Translations under genes and position numbers: made by a program
Assembly: GCA_951799425.1 (NCBI GenBank)
Contig: OX637391.1
Span: forward strand, 23,732,551-23,796,550
Direction: 5' to 3'
DNA length: 64,000 nt
Origin: Ilex aquifolium
Lineage: Eukaryota > Streptophyta > Magnoliopsida > Aquifoliales > Aquifoliaceae
Part shown: one piece after another, positions 47,089 to 59,235 of the stretch
Numbering within the stretch: the first letter of the stretch is position 1
Layout of the letters: each line of letters starts with the position of its first letter
Notes under the pieces: generated by a model
What the model was told of the DNA's origin: nothing
The model's database searches: none
What the model saw: only the letters and a program-made list of their open reading frames with translations

Positions 47089-49254
47089 TGTAACACCCCG
47101 TAATTTTTCTTTTATATATGTATATAGATATATAATAAATAATTGTGGTAAAAATGTGGATATGTGTAGAAATATGTGTTGGAGAGGTTTGGGATGGATT
47201 TGGTTGGCTTAGGAATGGATTGGAAAGTTTAAGTTTCGAAGGTGTGTAAACTTGAGAAGAGGGATTATGGAAGTTTCTAAATATTTTTAGGTCAAAATAA
47301 GGTGTCCATTAAATCCGGAAGGTCGAACAACCTTGGGAGAGGTAATATGAGGTGTATTGGAAGTTAGGAAGTATTCCGGAGTGAAAACACACTTAGAGAA
47401 AATTTGGGTAAAAAGGAGTTGGGACACCTTCTAGTATTTTTTGTCATAAATTTTTATGCTTAAGTCCAATTGATCTGAAATTTGGACAGTAGATAGTAGA
47501 CATCTAGGGCTACAAAAGTGTATCTCATGAAAATTTTCCAATTCGACCTCTAAATGGGTCAAAACTGCCCTGCAAGTCAAAGCAGCTGAAGTGTACCGGT
47601 ACGCCCGAACCAGTGGCTTAACCGTACCGGTACCGCATACCGGTACTCTTTCTCTGACGCTCGCCGAACAGTAAAAGTCAGGATTTGACCATTTAAAACA
47701 CCCATTTCCACTACATTTTACCCCATTCTTACATTCCACTCTCACCCTAAACATATTAGAACCCTAGGAGGAGATAAAGGAGGAGAAAGAAACACAAGGT
47801 TAAAGGGTGATTCAATGATCAAACCCTAGATTTTCAAGAACACCAAGGTAGGGGATTTCTTCTCTTTCTCTTACATTGAGGTTAGGGTATTTATATATGT
47901 ATGTTTTGGCTATCAATGGTATATATATGCTATGTAATCATCCTCTCTTAGGCTTTTTGACAAAGATTACATGTTTTACACAAAGTTAGGGTTGTATACC
48001 CATGAAATCCCTCTTTTGTTTGAAAAACCCTAGTTTTCAAGAGTGATGGGTTTTCCTCTTGAACTCTTCATTTATTCTTGATTTCAAAATCATAGTGTTT
48101 TGTGTTGAGTAATAAAATGATATTGTTGTGATCTCTTGCATTTTCTTTGTTGGTTATTGAAAATGTCACATGCTTAAATTGGGGATTTTTAAGATATTCT
48201 TGTAAATTGTGAAATTGGGTTTGGTATTGTATCTCTTATGAGTGTGGGATGACCATGGGTGGCCTTTGACGAAATATCGTAGAGTGGGTAGACGTGTTGC
48301 TTGCTCCATGGGGGTTGGCATTTCTCCTACCACTCGTAGTGGGGTTAGTGCTTTGGTAAGACTAAACCGCTATTGCTCACGGGTGCCGTGTAAGAGGGTT
48401 AGTATACTAATACCTGGGTTGGATACGTCACTGCCATTGGTGTGGCATACGCCCTTCCTAAAGGATGGATATCTTTGATAAGATTTGTGTGGATGTGTAT
48501 GGGTTAGATATTACTCAATGTGTCGATTCATGGGGTTTGTCTTACATCATGTTTGAGATACATATACATATTGATGGATTGTTGTATTATTGTGGAAAAT
48601 GGTTTCCTACAAGGACTTGTGGGAGTATGGGATTCCACAAGGTCTTGTGGGAAAATGGTTTATATTTTGGAAAATGGATATGTATTGGATCTTGGTTTCT
48701 TTTACTGTTTATGTAAATTACTGTTGCTACTTAAACTTGAGATCCATTTTAAAATGTCCCTGTTTTACTTCAAAGATTATATATGCTATTTGTGAAATGA
48801 GACCGGCCATTTTATATGCTTTTATAAACCTTGTTAGAGTTTGGGAGGAATGTTGCTACAGAGCTTCGTGCTCACCCCCTACAAACAACATATTTCAGGT
48901 CTTTGTCTAGAGGAGGAGCTCGGAACTGATGAGCCGGGACATTGGGAAGCTCCCGTAGAAGGGAACGTGGACCCCGAGGTGGACGCATAGAGCAACCTCC
49001 TTTCCTTTTTGTACTAGACTAGGATATTCATTTTGAACCTTGTAAGGTCTAGTTTTCTTTTGTTATTTCCGCTGCGATACATTATGTGATTTTTGGAATG
49101 TAAAGGCCAAAATGAGTCTATTCTTTTGGGATAATGCTGTAAATTTTATGGATGACTTTATGAAGTCTTATTTATTGATGGATTATTCTAGTGCTCTCAT
49201 GATGTGAATGTTTTAGAATGTAATGCCGTCCAGGGTGTGTTTTGGGGTGTTACA
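47089..49254 (+). repeat. Element G 3' LTR with discordant U5
   Basis: 2166 bp. Up to about 48830 it closely follows the 5' LTR. After the CACCCCCTA block it switches to a U5 resembling those of the solo LTRs at 55222 (first part) and 7307 (second part). Palindromes are at 47591-47648 and the U5 frame variant at 48898-48990. It ends GGGGTGTTACA. Confidence 0.93.
48898..48990 (+). other. Conserved U5 frame (G 3' LTR variant)
   Basis: 93 bases with LEEELGTDEPG, EAPVEG and DPEVD before the stop. It matches the 55222 solo LTR variant better than G's own 5' LTR. Confidence 0.5.
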
Positions 49255-49259
49255 GTTTG

Positions 49260-50872
49260 TTTTGAACTTATTTATGTTTAACTAGTTTTTGATAATTAAT
49301 ATGGAACTCATGTTAATTCCATTAGGAGGATTATTTTATATAATTTACAGTTGAATTAGGTTAATATTCCTATGTTTTGTGAAAATAACCTTAATCTAAT
49401 CACGTGGGATTTTCATATTTTAGTTGTATATTATCTTAATATTTTCATTTAAACTTATTCTGTGACAGCACGAATAGATTTCTTTATTTCAGAAACCTTG
49501 TGAAATATTACACTCTTTACATATTTAGTGGAGATGTATAACCAATTGAAGAATTTGAGCCAATCTTCCTTGGAGAGATATTCTACATCTACTCGAATAA
49601 ACATCTTCGATTCTACAGTAAACTTTCTTTCAATAATCTCATTAATTTTGTCTTGATTAACATTTGTTAGATTATATTATTAGCATTATCCTAAAAATTC
49701 TTTTGGATAGGATTCATACAGATAAAATAATTTCTGGAAAATGATCTTAGGCCATTTTTCATTATCTTTAAGCCTTGACCATTTCTTTTACAAAATTATA
49801 TCCTTAGTCAACCATGATTGAGCCTAAAAGAGTATAAATTCTTTTCATGAAACCCGAAAAATACCCGAGCCACATGAAAATAAATTAAATCTACCTTTTG
49901 CTATCTAATTTTCTTGCATCCTCTTTTAAATAGTATGATACAGAAAAAACAAAAGGAGAAGGAAACAAAACAGTGAAAAGAAAAAGAAAATTGTATTGGC
50001 TATTTAAAGAAAAGAAAAAACAGAAAGAAAATAGCCAAGAAAGTGAAAAATGGAAAAAAAAAGGATAAATATGCAAAGTCTTAGAAAGCTAAGAAGAGGT
50101 ATGCCACAATACAAAGAAATGATAGCCTTTGAATCCCATAGACGTTGTTTCTGAAACCCTAAACCAATGACCACGTTACAACCCAAAGAAAGTCCTTTTT
50201 GATTCCAGAAATTATGTATCTATATTAATCCTATCTATCTATCCATAACAGGAGAATGTTAATAATATGTCTAATATAGTGTTCATATCCAGTCATGAGA
50301 TTATGTCAAATTCAATTTCATTCAAATACCCATTCTTCAAAAATATTACATGTAATATTATTTGCTTCGTTAACAATATTCCAATTACATGTAACTATTG
50401 AGAGAATAGTCACTATAACGAATATGTATTATTTGCTGAGTGTATTTCAGGAAAGGATTGACATCAAGACTACCATGAAAGAAGGTAATATTTCTGGAGT
50501 GATTTTTGAAACAAAAGAAATCATCACACAAGTTTTTATAAAAATATTTAGATAATGTTACAAGTAACGTGTGTTACTCTTGTAGTGATCAGAAAAAGGA
50601 AGTATTTTAGCAATGCACAGGAATACTGATTTAATTTTGATTGTGAAAAGTATGAGTTATAAACTCCTAACTACTGAAGTTTGTAGGCAGCTTCACTGAA
50701 AACATTCACGAGACAAAACTTGTCCATTAGGGATCACCTAGGGGTTTAACGGTTTGTTGCATATGCTAAATGCAATCGTGAAAAAATCTACGAAAATGAT
50801 TTTACCTCTGTTATGTTATTTTTATTTTGTGAAATAATTTCTATAATTTGTGTTTACTAGGGACTAGTAAAG
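49260..50872 (+). other. Untranslated 3' part of element C
   Basis: AT-rich DNA between the accessory region (split by G) and the polypurine tract. An A-rich stretch lies at 49935-50060. I recognise no domain, RNA gene or membrane-type frame. Athila elements often carry long untranslated or envelope-like regions here, but nothing supports an envelope frame. Confidence 0.5.
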
Positions 50873-50888
50873 TTTAAGTTGGGGGGTG
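50873..50888 (+). promoter_or_regulatory. Element C polypurine tract
   Basis: Purine-rich AAGTTGGGGGGTG directly precedes the 3' LTR start TGATTAACCC. Confidence 0.8.
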
Positions 50889-52825
50889 TGATTAACCCTA
50901 ATTAATGTATAAATTAAAATGATTAAGTAATCAATTTTGTAAGATAGAACAATTAAATATTATGAATTATAGTTTGTGCTTAAATTACAGTTTTAAATAT
51001 TTTATGTTTAAGTTTCAGGGTCAAATGCAGAAATACTGAAGAATACAAGACCAATTTACAAAGCTTGAAGTAACGAAGGACCAAAGTTCAATAAAGAAAC
51101 ATGGACCAACAAGAAATTGACAAGTGGCAGTCCAAGAAGCCAACACCTAGCATCACTGCAAGGCACCACCTTTGGGAAGGTGGTGGTAGGCGTTGGGACC
51201 TCCCCCCCCCCCCCCCCCCCCCTCCCCTTGGCCGAGAGCTCCCCCTCTCTATAAATAGGGGTGCCTTCTTCATTCTTGAAGCCATATTCCTTGCCAAGCC
51301 TTTCAATACTTCTCCAAGACCAACTCTCCCTTCATTTGGCCAGCCACTCTTGAGCCAAGAAAGCTTTCCAAAGATAGAAAGAAAGAAAGAGAGAAAGAAA
51401 AAGAAAAAGAAAGTTCAATACATAGACGGTCTGTGATACACTTTTACAGTTACTCTGTCTTTCTACATTTCTATTATATCTTTCTATTCAAATAGTTGAA
51501 CTACCGCCACTTTTGTGTCTTGAATGATAATAAAGGTGGTTGTATTTCAATTGTTCCTTATGAAAGAAGTTTTACAGTTTACCGTTTACCGTTTAATTTT
51601 AATTGTAATGACGAATAATCACACTCCTTGTTTGTCTGTAGCAATGGAGCGTGAGTAGTCATTTATACCCTTCAAAATAGGGTAAACATATGTATAATAT
51701 TGGTTAGATTATGGAAATGCTGATGTTTTATTTATATGTTTATTTATACATGTATTATATGTTTAATGTATGATATAGTGATGTACGTAATTTCGGTGTT
51801 GTGCCTGGAATTACGTCATCAGTGTATCATAAGACCAGCCAGTTAAAGATCCACGGTGTTCCTACCGGTATGGCTTGTCCTTCACTGGAACGCTGAGGAT
51901 TTTCTACTGATGTGTGGTACAAAACCTAAATGATCTTCTGGGTTATTGGGGTTTCTTTACTTACTATATATAACTATATTGACAGTCTAACAACCACGGT
52001 GTTCCTACCGGAATGACTTGTCTTCCACCGGAACGCTGAGGATGTTTAACTAGCATATATATATATATATATATCACAGATGACCTATTGGGTAATTCAA
52101 GTATTCCTCATGAATGGCTTGTCCTTCTGGTTCACTTGAATTAGTTAATTGGTACGTCTATAACCAGTTTTCCTAAGAAGTTGTTGTGTTATGCTATATT
52201 ACCACCAATTAACCTAAGAAGTGGTTGTGTTATGGTTTAATATGTATGTACTTGCTATCAAGAGATCAATTGAATAACTCAAGTATTCCTCATGAATGAC
52301 TTGTCCTTCTGGTTTGCTTGGGTTAATCAATTGACGTGAATATAACCAGCTTTCCTAAGAAGTTACTGCGTTATGATTTATTACCACCAGTTAGCCTAAG
52401 AAGCGGTTGTGTTATGGTTTATATACATCAAACCTGCCGATTGACTTTCCAGTAAAATGGAAGTTAATTGTTGTGAGGTAGCATTTCCAGTAATAAACCA
52501 ATATAAAGCATATGGATCCTTAAACTGAAGGGTATCTTTTATATTTTTATCACTTATACGCTTTACTTATGCATTTTATTATCTCCGCACTTTATTTCCG
52601 CATTGTATTTAAATTAAACTAGTTATCAATCTAAGCTCACATCACAAGCTATCAAACATCATACTACTCCAAACAACAAACTTTACTGTTTTTATTTATT
52701 TTACATACTAAATTACTAAACTCTTCGTGGGATCGATACTTGGACTTAAACCGAGAAAACTACAATTTGACCACTTATACTTGGGTGTATAATAATATAA
52801 TTCAGACCACTAAAAGTGCGAATCA
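50889..52825 (+). repeat. Element C 3' LTR (1937 bp), with empty B1 site
   Basis: An uninterrupted copy of the LTR. It has a C-run at about 51201-51225, a TATA box at 51250-51258, and a 182-bp tandem duplication with units starting 52098 and 52280. The sequence TACTATATATAACTATATTG near 51963 is the unoccupied equivalent of the B1 target. It ends GCGAATCA before ACCAT. Confidence 0.95.
51250..51258 (+). promoter_or_regulatory. TATA box of element C 3' LTR
   Basis: TATAAATAG, the counterpart of 12965-12973. Confidence 0.7.
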
Positions 52826-53592
52826 ACCATTCTATCTATAATTTATTACGTACTTCATGTATGATTCAATGATGCATGTAGTTGGGTTTTATGTAACAGT
52901 TGGGAGATTGGTTATACACGAGTTAAATCTTGTCATAGCTAATGTTTTTGATTCAATGCATAAACCGGAACTCCATCTTCATTAAATCATCAACCTGCCG
53001 ATCAAATAGTTAGGGTAAACCTTTTGAATGGTTCACCTTCAGGTTTACTAGGGTTATTTTGTTGTTGCATGGTGCATAGACCTTCTGGCTAACCTAACTA
53101 GTTGTTGTGATATCGTTCAGTTATACATCAAATCTACCAGTTAACTTTACAATAAAATGGAAGTTAATTGCTTTTTTTTTTTTTTTTGGGGGGGGGGGGG
53201 GGGAGGGGGAGGGGGAAGGGGACTTGAACCCTTGACCTCAAGAATGCAAAGTCTTCATAAGGTAAGGAGTACCATTAGACCAAAGGCCCATTGGTGGAGT
53301 TAATTGTTGTAAGGTGGCATTTTCATAAACAAGTAGTATAATGCATGTTAGATCCTCGAATTGAAGAGTATCTTTTATCATTATTATTCAAAGTTTAGTT
53401 AAGTGTCTATTTGATAATTCTAAGCTCACACCACAAGCTATTCCATTTCACACAACACACACGAAAATCTTACTTTTTTTTGTTTTGAATACCAACAATT
53501 AGCTCCCTGTGGGTTCGACCTCGGACTTAAACCGAGAAATATTACAATTTGACCACTTATACTTGGGTGTATGATTTAAATCAGGTCAATCA
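52826..53592 (+). repeat. Element D 5' LTR, right part
   Basis: This continues D's LTR after C, beginning with the ACCAT duplication. It carries the same kind of CACCTTCAGG..TTTACTAGGGTT and CTAACTAGTTGTTGTGATAT blocks as C's LTR, in diverged form. A SINE is inserted at 53171. It ends CTGTGGGTTCGACCTCGGACTT...GGTCAATCA. A TTTTTGGTG remnant of the primer site follows at 53597-53604. Confidence 0.85.
53171..53297 (-). mobile_element. tRNA-derived SINE, reverse strand, in D's LTR
   Basis: A 127-bp insert flanked by the 9-bp duplication AGTTAATTG (53162-53170 and 53298-53306). The homologous place in C's LTR has no insert. On the reverse strand it has an A-box-like TGGTCTAATGGT (53271-53282) and a B-box GGTTCAAGTCC (53220-53230), then a C-rich stretch and a terminal A-run. 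These mark an RNA polymerase III SINE of tRNA origin. It is short, so it could be a truncated or minimal family. It encodes nothing and relies on LINE enzymes (known for SINEs). Confidence 0.82.
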
Positions 53593-53669
53593 AGCTTTTT
53601 GGTGATTCAAAAATGAACAGGAAATTTATCTAGTTTGTATCATATGTGTTTATACTATTTTAATTGTTT

Positions 53670-54760
53670 ATGTCTATTAAGTCATCAGTAGGGTCTGTAA
53701 ATCAATCTAGTCCTTCATCTTCGTCATCTCAAGTATCTTCGGACTCTTTTGATTTAAACATGGCTAATAATAATCAAAGGGAACAAAAGGTCGCTTAGAA
53801 TGTCAGATCTTTAAGAGAATATTGGCATCTCACACGTACTAGTGCCCCTTCATGTTTTGTTTTTTCCACAAATGCTCCAAATTTTAACGTCAAAGCAGGG
53901 ACAATATAGCTTTTACCTCAATTTCATGGTCTTGGGTTTGAAAACCCTCATTTGCATATGAAAGAATTTGAGGAAGTATGTGATACATTACAAGATAATT
54001 TTGAAATAGCCCAGTTGAAACTTTTTCCTTTCTCTTTGAAGGATAAATCTAAAAAATGACTAAATTCTTTGAAAGCTCAATCTATTCCTAGTTGGCAAGT
54101 TTTGCAAACTGAAAATTTTTTTCCTGTGCATCGTACTAATGCATTGAGACGTCAAATCATGAGTTTTTTTGGTGAAAGAAGGAAAAAAATTTTTCCAATG
54201 TTAGGAGAGATTTAAGGATCTTCTCCAAGTTTGCCCACATCATGCACTTGAGAGTTGGACCTTAGTTGGTTTCTTTTATGATGCCCTCCCATCTGCAATG
54301 TGTCAGTTTGTTGAAATGATGGCCCAGGAAGAATTCATGAGTAAGAATCTCGATGAGGCATTTTAGTTTTTTGATACCATTTCTGAGAGTTCCCAAATGT
54401 GGGAGTTGGCCTCGCCAAATATTGTTGAAACCAAGTCATGAAAATACGTGTTAAAAGAGGATGATGACCTAAGGGCCAGAATGACCACTTTGTCTCGAAA
54501 GCTTGATGCTTTAGAGATGAAAAAAGTCGAGAAAGTTTCTGTTGTGTCACCCACTAACCAATTGTGTGGAATTTGTGCTTTGTTAGGACATCCCACGGGG
54601 GAGTGTCCCACCATTCCAACATTCAAAGAGGTGTTGATGGAACAAACCAATGTCATTTCAAATTTTAACAAGCCTTATTCAAATCCATACTCTGAAACCT
54701 ATAATCTAGGATGGCTGATTCACCCAAATTTCAGTTGGAAAAACACATAGCCTTTGAGTC
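53670..54760 (+). pseudogene. Element D gag region
   Basis: Related to C's gag throughout: a Ser-rich start, a KLFPFSLKDKSK-like core, a VGFFYDALPSAM-like block, DDDLRARMTTLSRKLDALEM, and knuckle CGICALLGHPTGEC near 54560-54610. An NPYSETYNLGW block follows. It is heavily eroded. Confidence 0.85.
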
Positions 54761-55221
54761 AGCCACCAAGTCCATCTTCACCATAACCCCAAACTCAGCA
54801 GTCATACCAGCCTTATTAACCCCCACATAAGAGAAGTTTAGAAGACACCATGAATCAGTTCATTCAAAGTTAAATGAGTTTTAATACTCAGTCTACTCAT
54901 GCATTCAATGATTTCAATGCTCATACTTCACAAATATTGAGGATATCAAGAGTCATCTAGCCAAGTTGACCCAATCTTTGAGCACAACAGAGAAGGAAAA
55001 ATTCTCATCTCAACCTAAACCTCCGCAAGGTCAAACCCAGGCTAATGTCGTGTCTTCCGAATCTTCTCCAAGTCAAGTGCAAGCAATTACCATACTGAGA
55101 AGTGGAAATGTGATTGAAAAAACAATTAAAACCAAGACCCTAAAGCCCATAGCTGAGTCAATCCTTGTTAATAAACCAATTAAGCCTGAACCTTTGATTG
55201 AAAAGAAAACTGTTGCCAAAT
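54761..55221 (+). pseudogene. Element D gag-protease linker
   Basis: A Gln/Pro-rich linker leads to the LTQSLSTTEKEKFSSQPKPP and SSPSQVQAITILRSGN blocks also seen in C (25070-25200). It is interrupted on the right by a solo LTR. Confidence 0.75.
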
Positions 55222-57594
55222 TGTAACGCCCCAAAACACACCCTGGACAGCATTACATTCTAAAACATTCATATCATGAGAGCAACTAATAAAAATCCAT
55301 CAATAAGAAAATTTGTCCATTCATCATCCATAGAATTTACAATATCATCCCAAAAGAATAAGCCAAGCTATGACATTTACATCTCAAAGGATCAAACGTA
55401 ACTTAGCAGCGGAATAACAAAAGAAAATTAAACTTCACATGATTTCAAAATAAATTCTCAAGTCTATTACAAAAGAAGCTATGTCTCTACAGGTCCATCT
55501 CGGGATCTACGCTCCCTTCTATGGGAGCTTCCCAATGTCCCGGCTCGTCAGTTCCGAGCTCCTCCTCTAGACAAAGACCTGAAATATGTTGTTTGTAGGG
55601 GGTGAGCACTAAGCTCTGTAGCAACATTCCTCCCAAACTCGAACAAGGTTTATAAAAGCATATAAAATAGCCGGTCTCATTTCACAAATAGCATATATAA
55701 TCTGAAGTCAAACAGGGACATTTTAGAATGGATCTCAAGTTTAAGTAGCAACAGTAATTTATATGAACAGTAAAAGAAACCAAGATCCAACACATATCCA
55801 TTTCCCAAAATATAAACCATTTTCCCACAAGACCTTGTGGAATCCCATACTCCCACAAGTTCTTGTAGGTAACCATTTTCCATAATAATCCAATAATCCA
55901 TAACTTGAATATCCCACAATCATGTGTATATGTATCTCCAACATGATGCGAGGCAAACCCCATGAATCAACACATTGAGTAATATCTAGCCCACACACAC
56001 CCACACAAATCTTATCAAAGATATCCATCCTTTAGGAAGGGCGTATGCCATACCAATGGCAGTGACGTATCCAACTCAGGTATTAGTATACTAACCCTCT
56101 GACACGGCACCCGTGAGCAATAGCGGTTTAGTCTTACCAAAGCACTAACCCCACTACGAGTGGTAGGAAAAATGTCAACCCACACGGAGCAAGCAACACG
56201 TCTACCCACTCTACGATATCTCGTCAAAGGCCACCCATGGTCATCCCACACTCATAAGAGATACAATACCAAAACCAATTTCACAATTTACAAGTATATC
56301 TTAAAAACCCCCAAATTTATCACATGACAATTTCAATAAACAATTACAAAAATACAAGAGATCACCACAACATCATTTTATTACTCAACACAAAGCACTA
56401 TGGTTTCAAAATCAATAATAAAGGAAGAATTTAAGAAGAAAATCCATCACTCTCCAAAAACTAGGGTTTGAAACACAAAAAGAGATTTCATGGGTATTCA
56501 ACCCTAACTTTGTTAAAAACATGTAATCTTTGTCCAAAAGACTAAGAGATGATGATTTCATATCATATATATAACATTTAGAGAAAAACATACATATATA
56601 CATAAGCCCTAACCTCAATGTAAGAGAAAGAGAAGAAATCCCCTACCTTAATGTTCTTGAAAATCTAGGGTTTGATCTTGAATCACTCTTAAATCCTTTG
56701 TTTTTCCCTTTTGATCTTATGTTTTCTCCTTCTTTATTCTTTTCTAAGACTCTCTCTAGGATTCCAAGAGGTGTGGGTAAGGGTGTAGTGAAAGTGTAGA
56801 AGAAGAGAGTAGAAGAATGGTGTTCTTGAGGAATTTCGGTTTTGATCTCTATAAGGGGTAACTCTCTCAAGATTTTGTGTTTTTCTCTCCTTTTCTCTTC
56901 TCTTAGGGCTCTAAGATGTTTGGGTGAGAGTGGGATGAAAGAATGGGTCAAATGAGGCTTAAAATGGTGTTTTAAAACACCAAAATCCCAAATTTTACTG
57001 TGCCAAACTTCGGGCGTACAGGTACGCTGTACCGGTACGGTTTAGCTACTAGTTCGGGCGTACCGGTACTGTGTTCCGGTACACTTCGGATACTTCGACT
57101 TCCAGGGAAGTTTTGACCCATTTAGAGGTTGAATTGGAAAATTTTCATGAGACACACTTTTGTAGCCCTAGATGTCTATTATCTACTATAAAATTTTCAG
57201 AACAATTGGGCATAAGGATAAAAAGTTATGGCCAAAATACTAAGCAGTGTCCAAGATCCATTTTTACCCAACTCTCTCTAAATGTGTCTTTACTCCAAAA
57301 TACTTCCTAACTTCCAATACACCTCATATTACCTCTCCCAAGGTTGTTCGACCTTCCGGATTCAATGGACACCTTATTTTGACCTAAAAATATTTAGAAA
57401 TTCATCTAATCACCCTTTCTAAGTTTAAACGTCTTTGAAACTCAAACTTCCCAATCAATATGCATCTCTAGCATTTCTCCTACTATTACAATCTATATAG
57501 TTCATTCTTACATCATTACACATATCCACATTTTTACAACAATTATTTACTATATATCTATATACATATATAAAAGAAAATGCGGGGTGTTACA
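55222..57594 (-). repeat. Solo LTR, G-type relative, reverse, flanked by CAAAT duplication
   Basis: 2373 bp from TGTAACGCCCC to GGGGTGTTACA, flanked by CAAAT at 55217-55221 and 57595-57599 inside D. It has no interior. In element sense it has ACCGGTAC-type palindromes (57005-57085), a leader that looks partly duplicated (about 56640-56950), a donor-like site near 56641-56649, and an acceptor-like ATTTCAG followed by a U5 frame of the ELGTDEPGHWEAP type at about 55490-55580. Confidence 0.94.
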
Positions 57595-57599
57595 CAAAT

Positions 57600-58480
57600 G
57601 AACAAAAAAAATCAAGTCATGTTTCTTTACCTTTTCCTCAAAGAGTTAGGAAACCTCAACCATTGAACAATCATGCTGAAATTTTTGAGTTGTTTAAGCA
57701 AGTAAATATTAACATCCGTTTGTGGATGCAATCAAGCAAGTCCCATCTTATGCCAAATTTTTTAAAGACCTTTGCACAATAAAGAGAAGGATTAGTGTAC
57801 AGAAAAAAGTATTTTTGACTGAACAGGCTAATTCTATCATTCAGCACAAGGCCCCTCTAAAGTACAAAGATCCTAGTAGTCCTACAGTTTCATGCATAAT
57901 CAGGAACTTTAGGATTGATCAAGCCTTGCTTGATCTTGGAGCTAGTGTCAATTTGCTTCTATATTTTGTTCATGAGCAGTTAGGATTGGGTGAATTAAAA
58001 CCCACTAATGTCATATTGCAAATGGCAGACCATTCTGTAAAAATTCCAAGGGGAGTTATTGAAGATGTACTTGTTCAAGTTGATAAGTTTTATTTTTTAG
58101 TGGATTTTATTGTCTTGGATACACAGCCAGTCTTATATGTCTTTGCAAAAATTTCATTCATCTTAGGGCGACCTTTCCTAGCTACATCAAATGTATTGAT
58201 CAATTCTAGGAATGGAATCATGAAACTTTCATTTGAAAATATGACATTGGAATTTAATGTGTTTGATATTGCTAAGCAACCTAGAGAGGAAGAAGAATTG
58301 TATAAAATAAATTGCATTTAGTCATTAACTCAAAATCTATTTTAAAGTGCCTGTACTAAGAAAGAGTTACATGCATTATTAGAATCTGTAGATAATGTTG
58401 AGTCTGTAGATATGTCTGCTATCGAAACATGGATACCAAAATTTGAAGTTATTACCTCCTAGAACTAAGTTTGTTGAGTC
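57600..58480 (+). pseudogene. Element D protease region
   Basis: The region reads LLDLGASVNLLLYFVHEQLG near 57925, then LQMADHSVKIPRGVIEDVLV and FILGRPFLATSNVLI near 58160-58200. It is homologous to C's 25430-26040. It is eroded. Confidence 0.85.
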
Positions 58481-58489
58481 TAGTGTTAT

Positions 58490-59235
58490 AGTGCCCAAAC
58501 TAGAGTTGAAACCTCTTCTAGCTGACTTGAAATATGTCTTCTTGGGGGAGGATGAAACTCATCCAGTGATAATATCTTAAAAATTGTCAAAAGTCCAAGA
58601 AAAGCAATTGATAGGAGTTATAAAAAAATCATCAAAGTGCAATAGGTTGGACGATAGCTGATATAAAAGGAATAATTCCTCTTCTCTGTACTCATTGTAT
58701 ATACATGGAAGGATCTAAACCATCCCGACAGCCACAAAAAAAAGATTAAACCCACACTTGAAAGAAATAGTCATGGCTGAAGTACTTAAACTATTAGACG
58801 ATGATATTATATATCTTATATCTGATAGTAAATGGGTCAGCCCCACACAGGTAGTACCTAAAAATTATGGTGTTACAGTAGTGAAAAACCAAGAAAATGA
58901 ATTAGTTCCTATGCATACAATCACTGGGTAGCGTATGTATATTGACTATCGAAAGTTGAATTCTCTCACCAAAAAAGATCATTTTTTCCTACCATTCTTG
59001 GACCAAGTTTTGGAAAGAATAACCAGACATGCATATTATTATTTTTTGGATGAATATTCCGGCTATAACTAAATTGAGATAGCAATAGATACCAAGAGAA
59101 AACTACATTTACTTGTCATTTTGGCACTTTTGCTTATAAAAGAATGTCACTTGGATTGTGTAATGCTCTAGCCACTTTTCAATGTTGTATGCTAAGCAAT
59201 TTTAGTGATATAGTGGAGCGATTTTTGGAAGTTCT
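58490..59235 (+). pseudogene. Element D reverse transcriptase, left part
   Basis: LGEDETHPVIIS-, DIKGIIPLLCTHCIYM-, IDYRKLNSLTKKDHF- and FGTFAYKRMSLGLCNALATF-like blocks match C's RT. The domain is then split by a solo LTR at 59236. It is heavily eroded. Confidence 0.85.

Larger units (their letters stand above)
42201..49254 (+). mobile_element. Element G: internally shortened Tekay-like element
   Basis: 7054 bp flanked by GTTTG at 42196-42200 and 49255-49259. LTRs are at 42201-44370 and 47089-49254, both opening TGTAACACCCCGTAA. The interior is only 2.7 kb: a Met-tRNA primer site, a gag remnant with two zinc knuckles, a protease start, a 30-bp tandem array, then the integrase tail and chromodomain. 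Most of pol is absent, so it could move only with help from a relative. LTRs differ by about 1.5% over the first 1.7 kb but carry different U5 tails. Confidence 0.94.
12621..52825 (+). mobile_element. Element C: Athila-like LTR retrotransposon with four nested insertions
   Basis: Both LTRs open TGATTAACCC and close GCGAATCA. They are flanked by the 5-bp duplication ACCAT at 12616-12620 and 52826-52830. Removing B1, the pol solo LTR, B2, G and their duplications leaves about 13.3 kb, a usual Athila size. The order is 5' LTR, Asp-tRNA-like primer site, gag, protease, RT, RNase H, integrase, small post-integrase frame, internal promoter-like block, accessory frame, long untranslated DNA, purine tract, 3' LTR. 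LTR divergence by eye is about 2.5-3%. The coding region has about four breaks of its own besides the insertions. Confidence 0.95.

Noticed and set aside
7302-49259. Target preference for GTT-starting duplications (GTTCT, GTTGG, GTTTG, GTTCT)
   Set aside because: When element orientation is taken into account the pattern disappears, and ATATA, ATGAC and CAAAT do not fit. Too few sites.
49255-50872. Envelope-like gene, as reported for some Athila elements
   Set aside because: No long frame, signal peptide or membrane segments could be supported. The A/T-rich stretches only mimic hydrophobic frames on the opposite strand.
53220-53290. Possible tRNA gene
   Set aside because: A-box and B-box-like motifs are present, but there is no cloverleaf. 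The A-run and flanking duplication mark it as a SINE.
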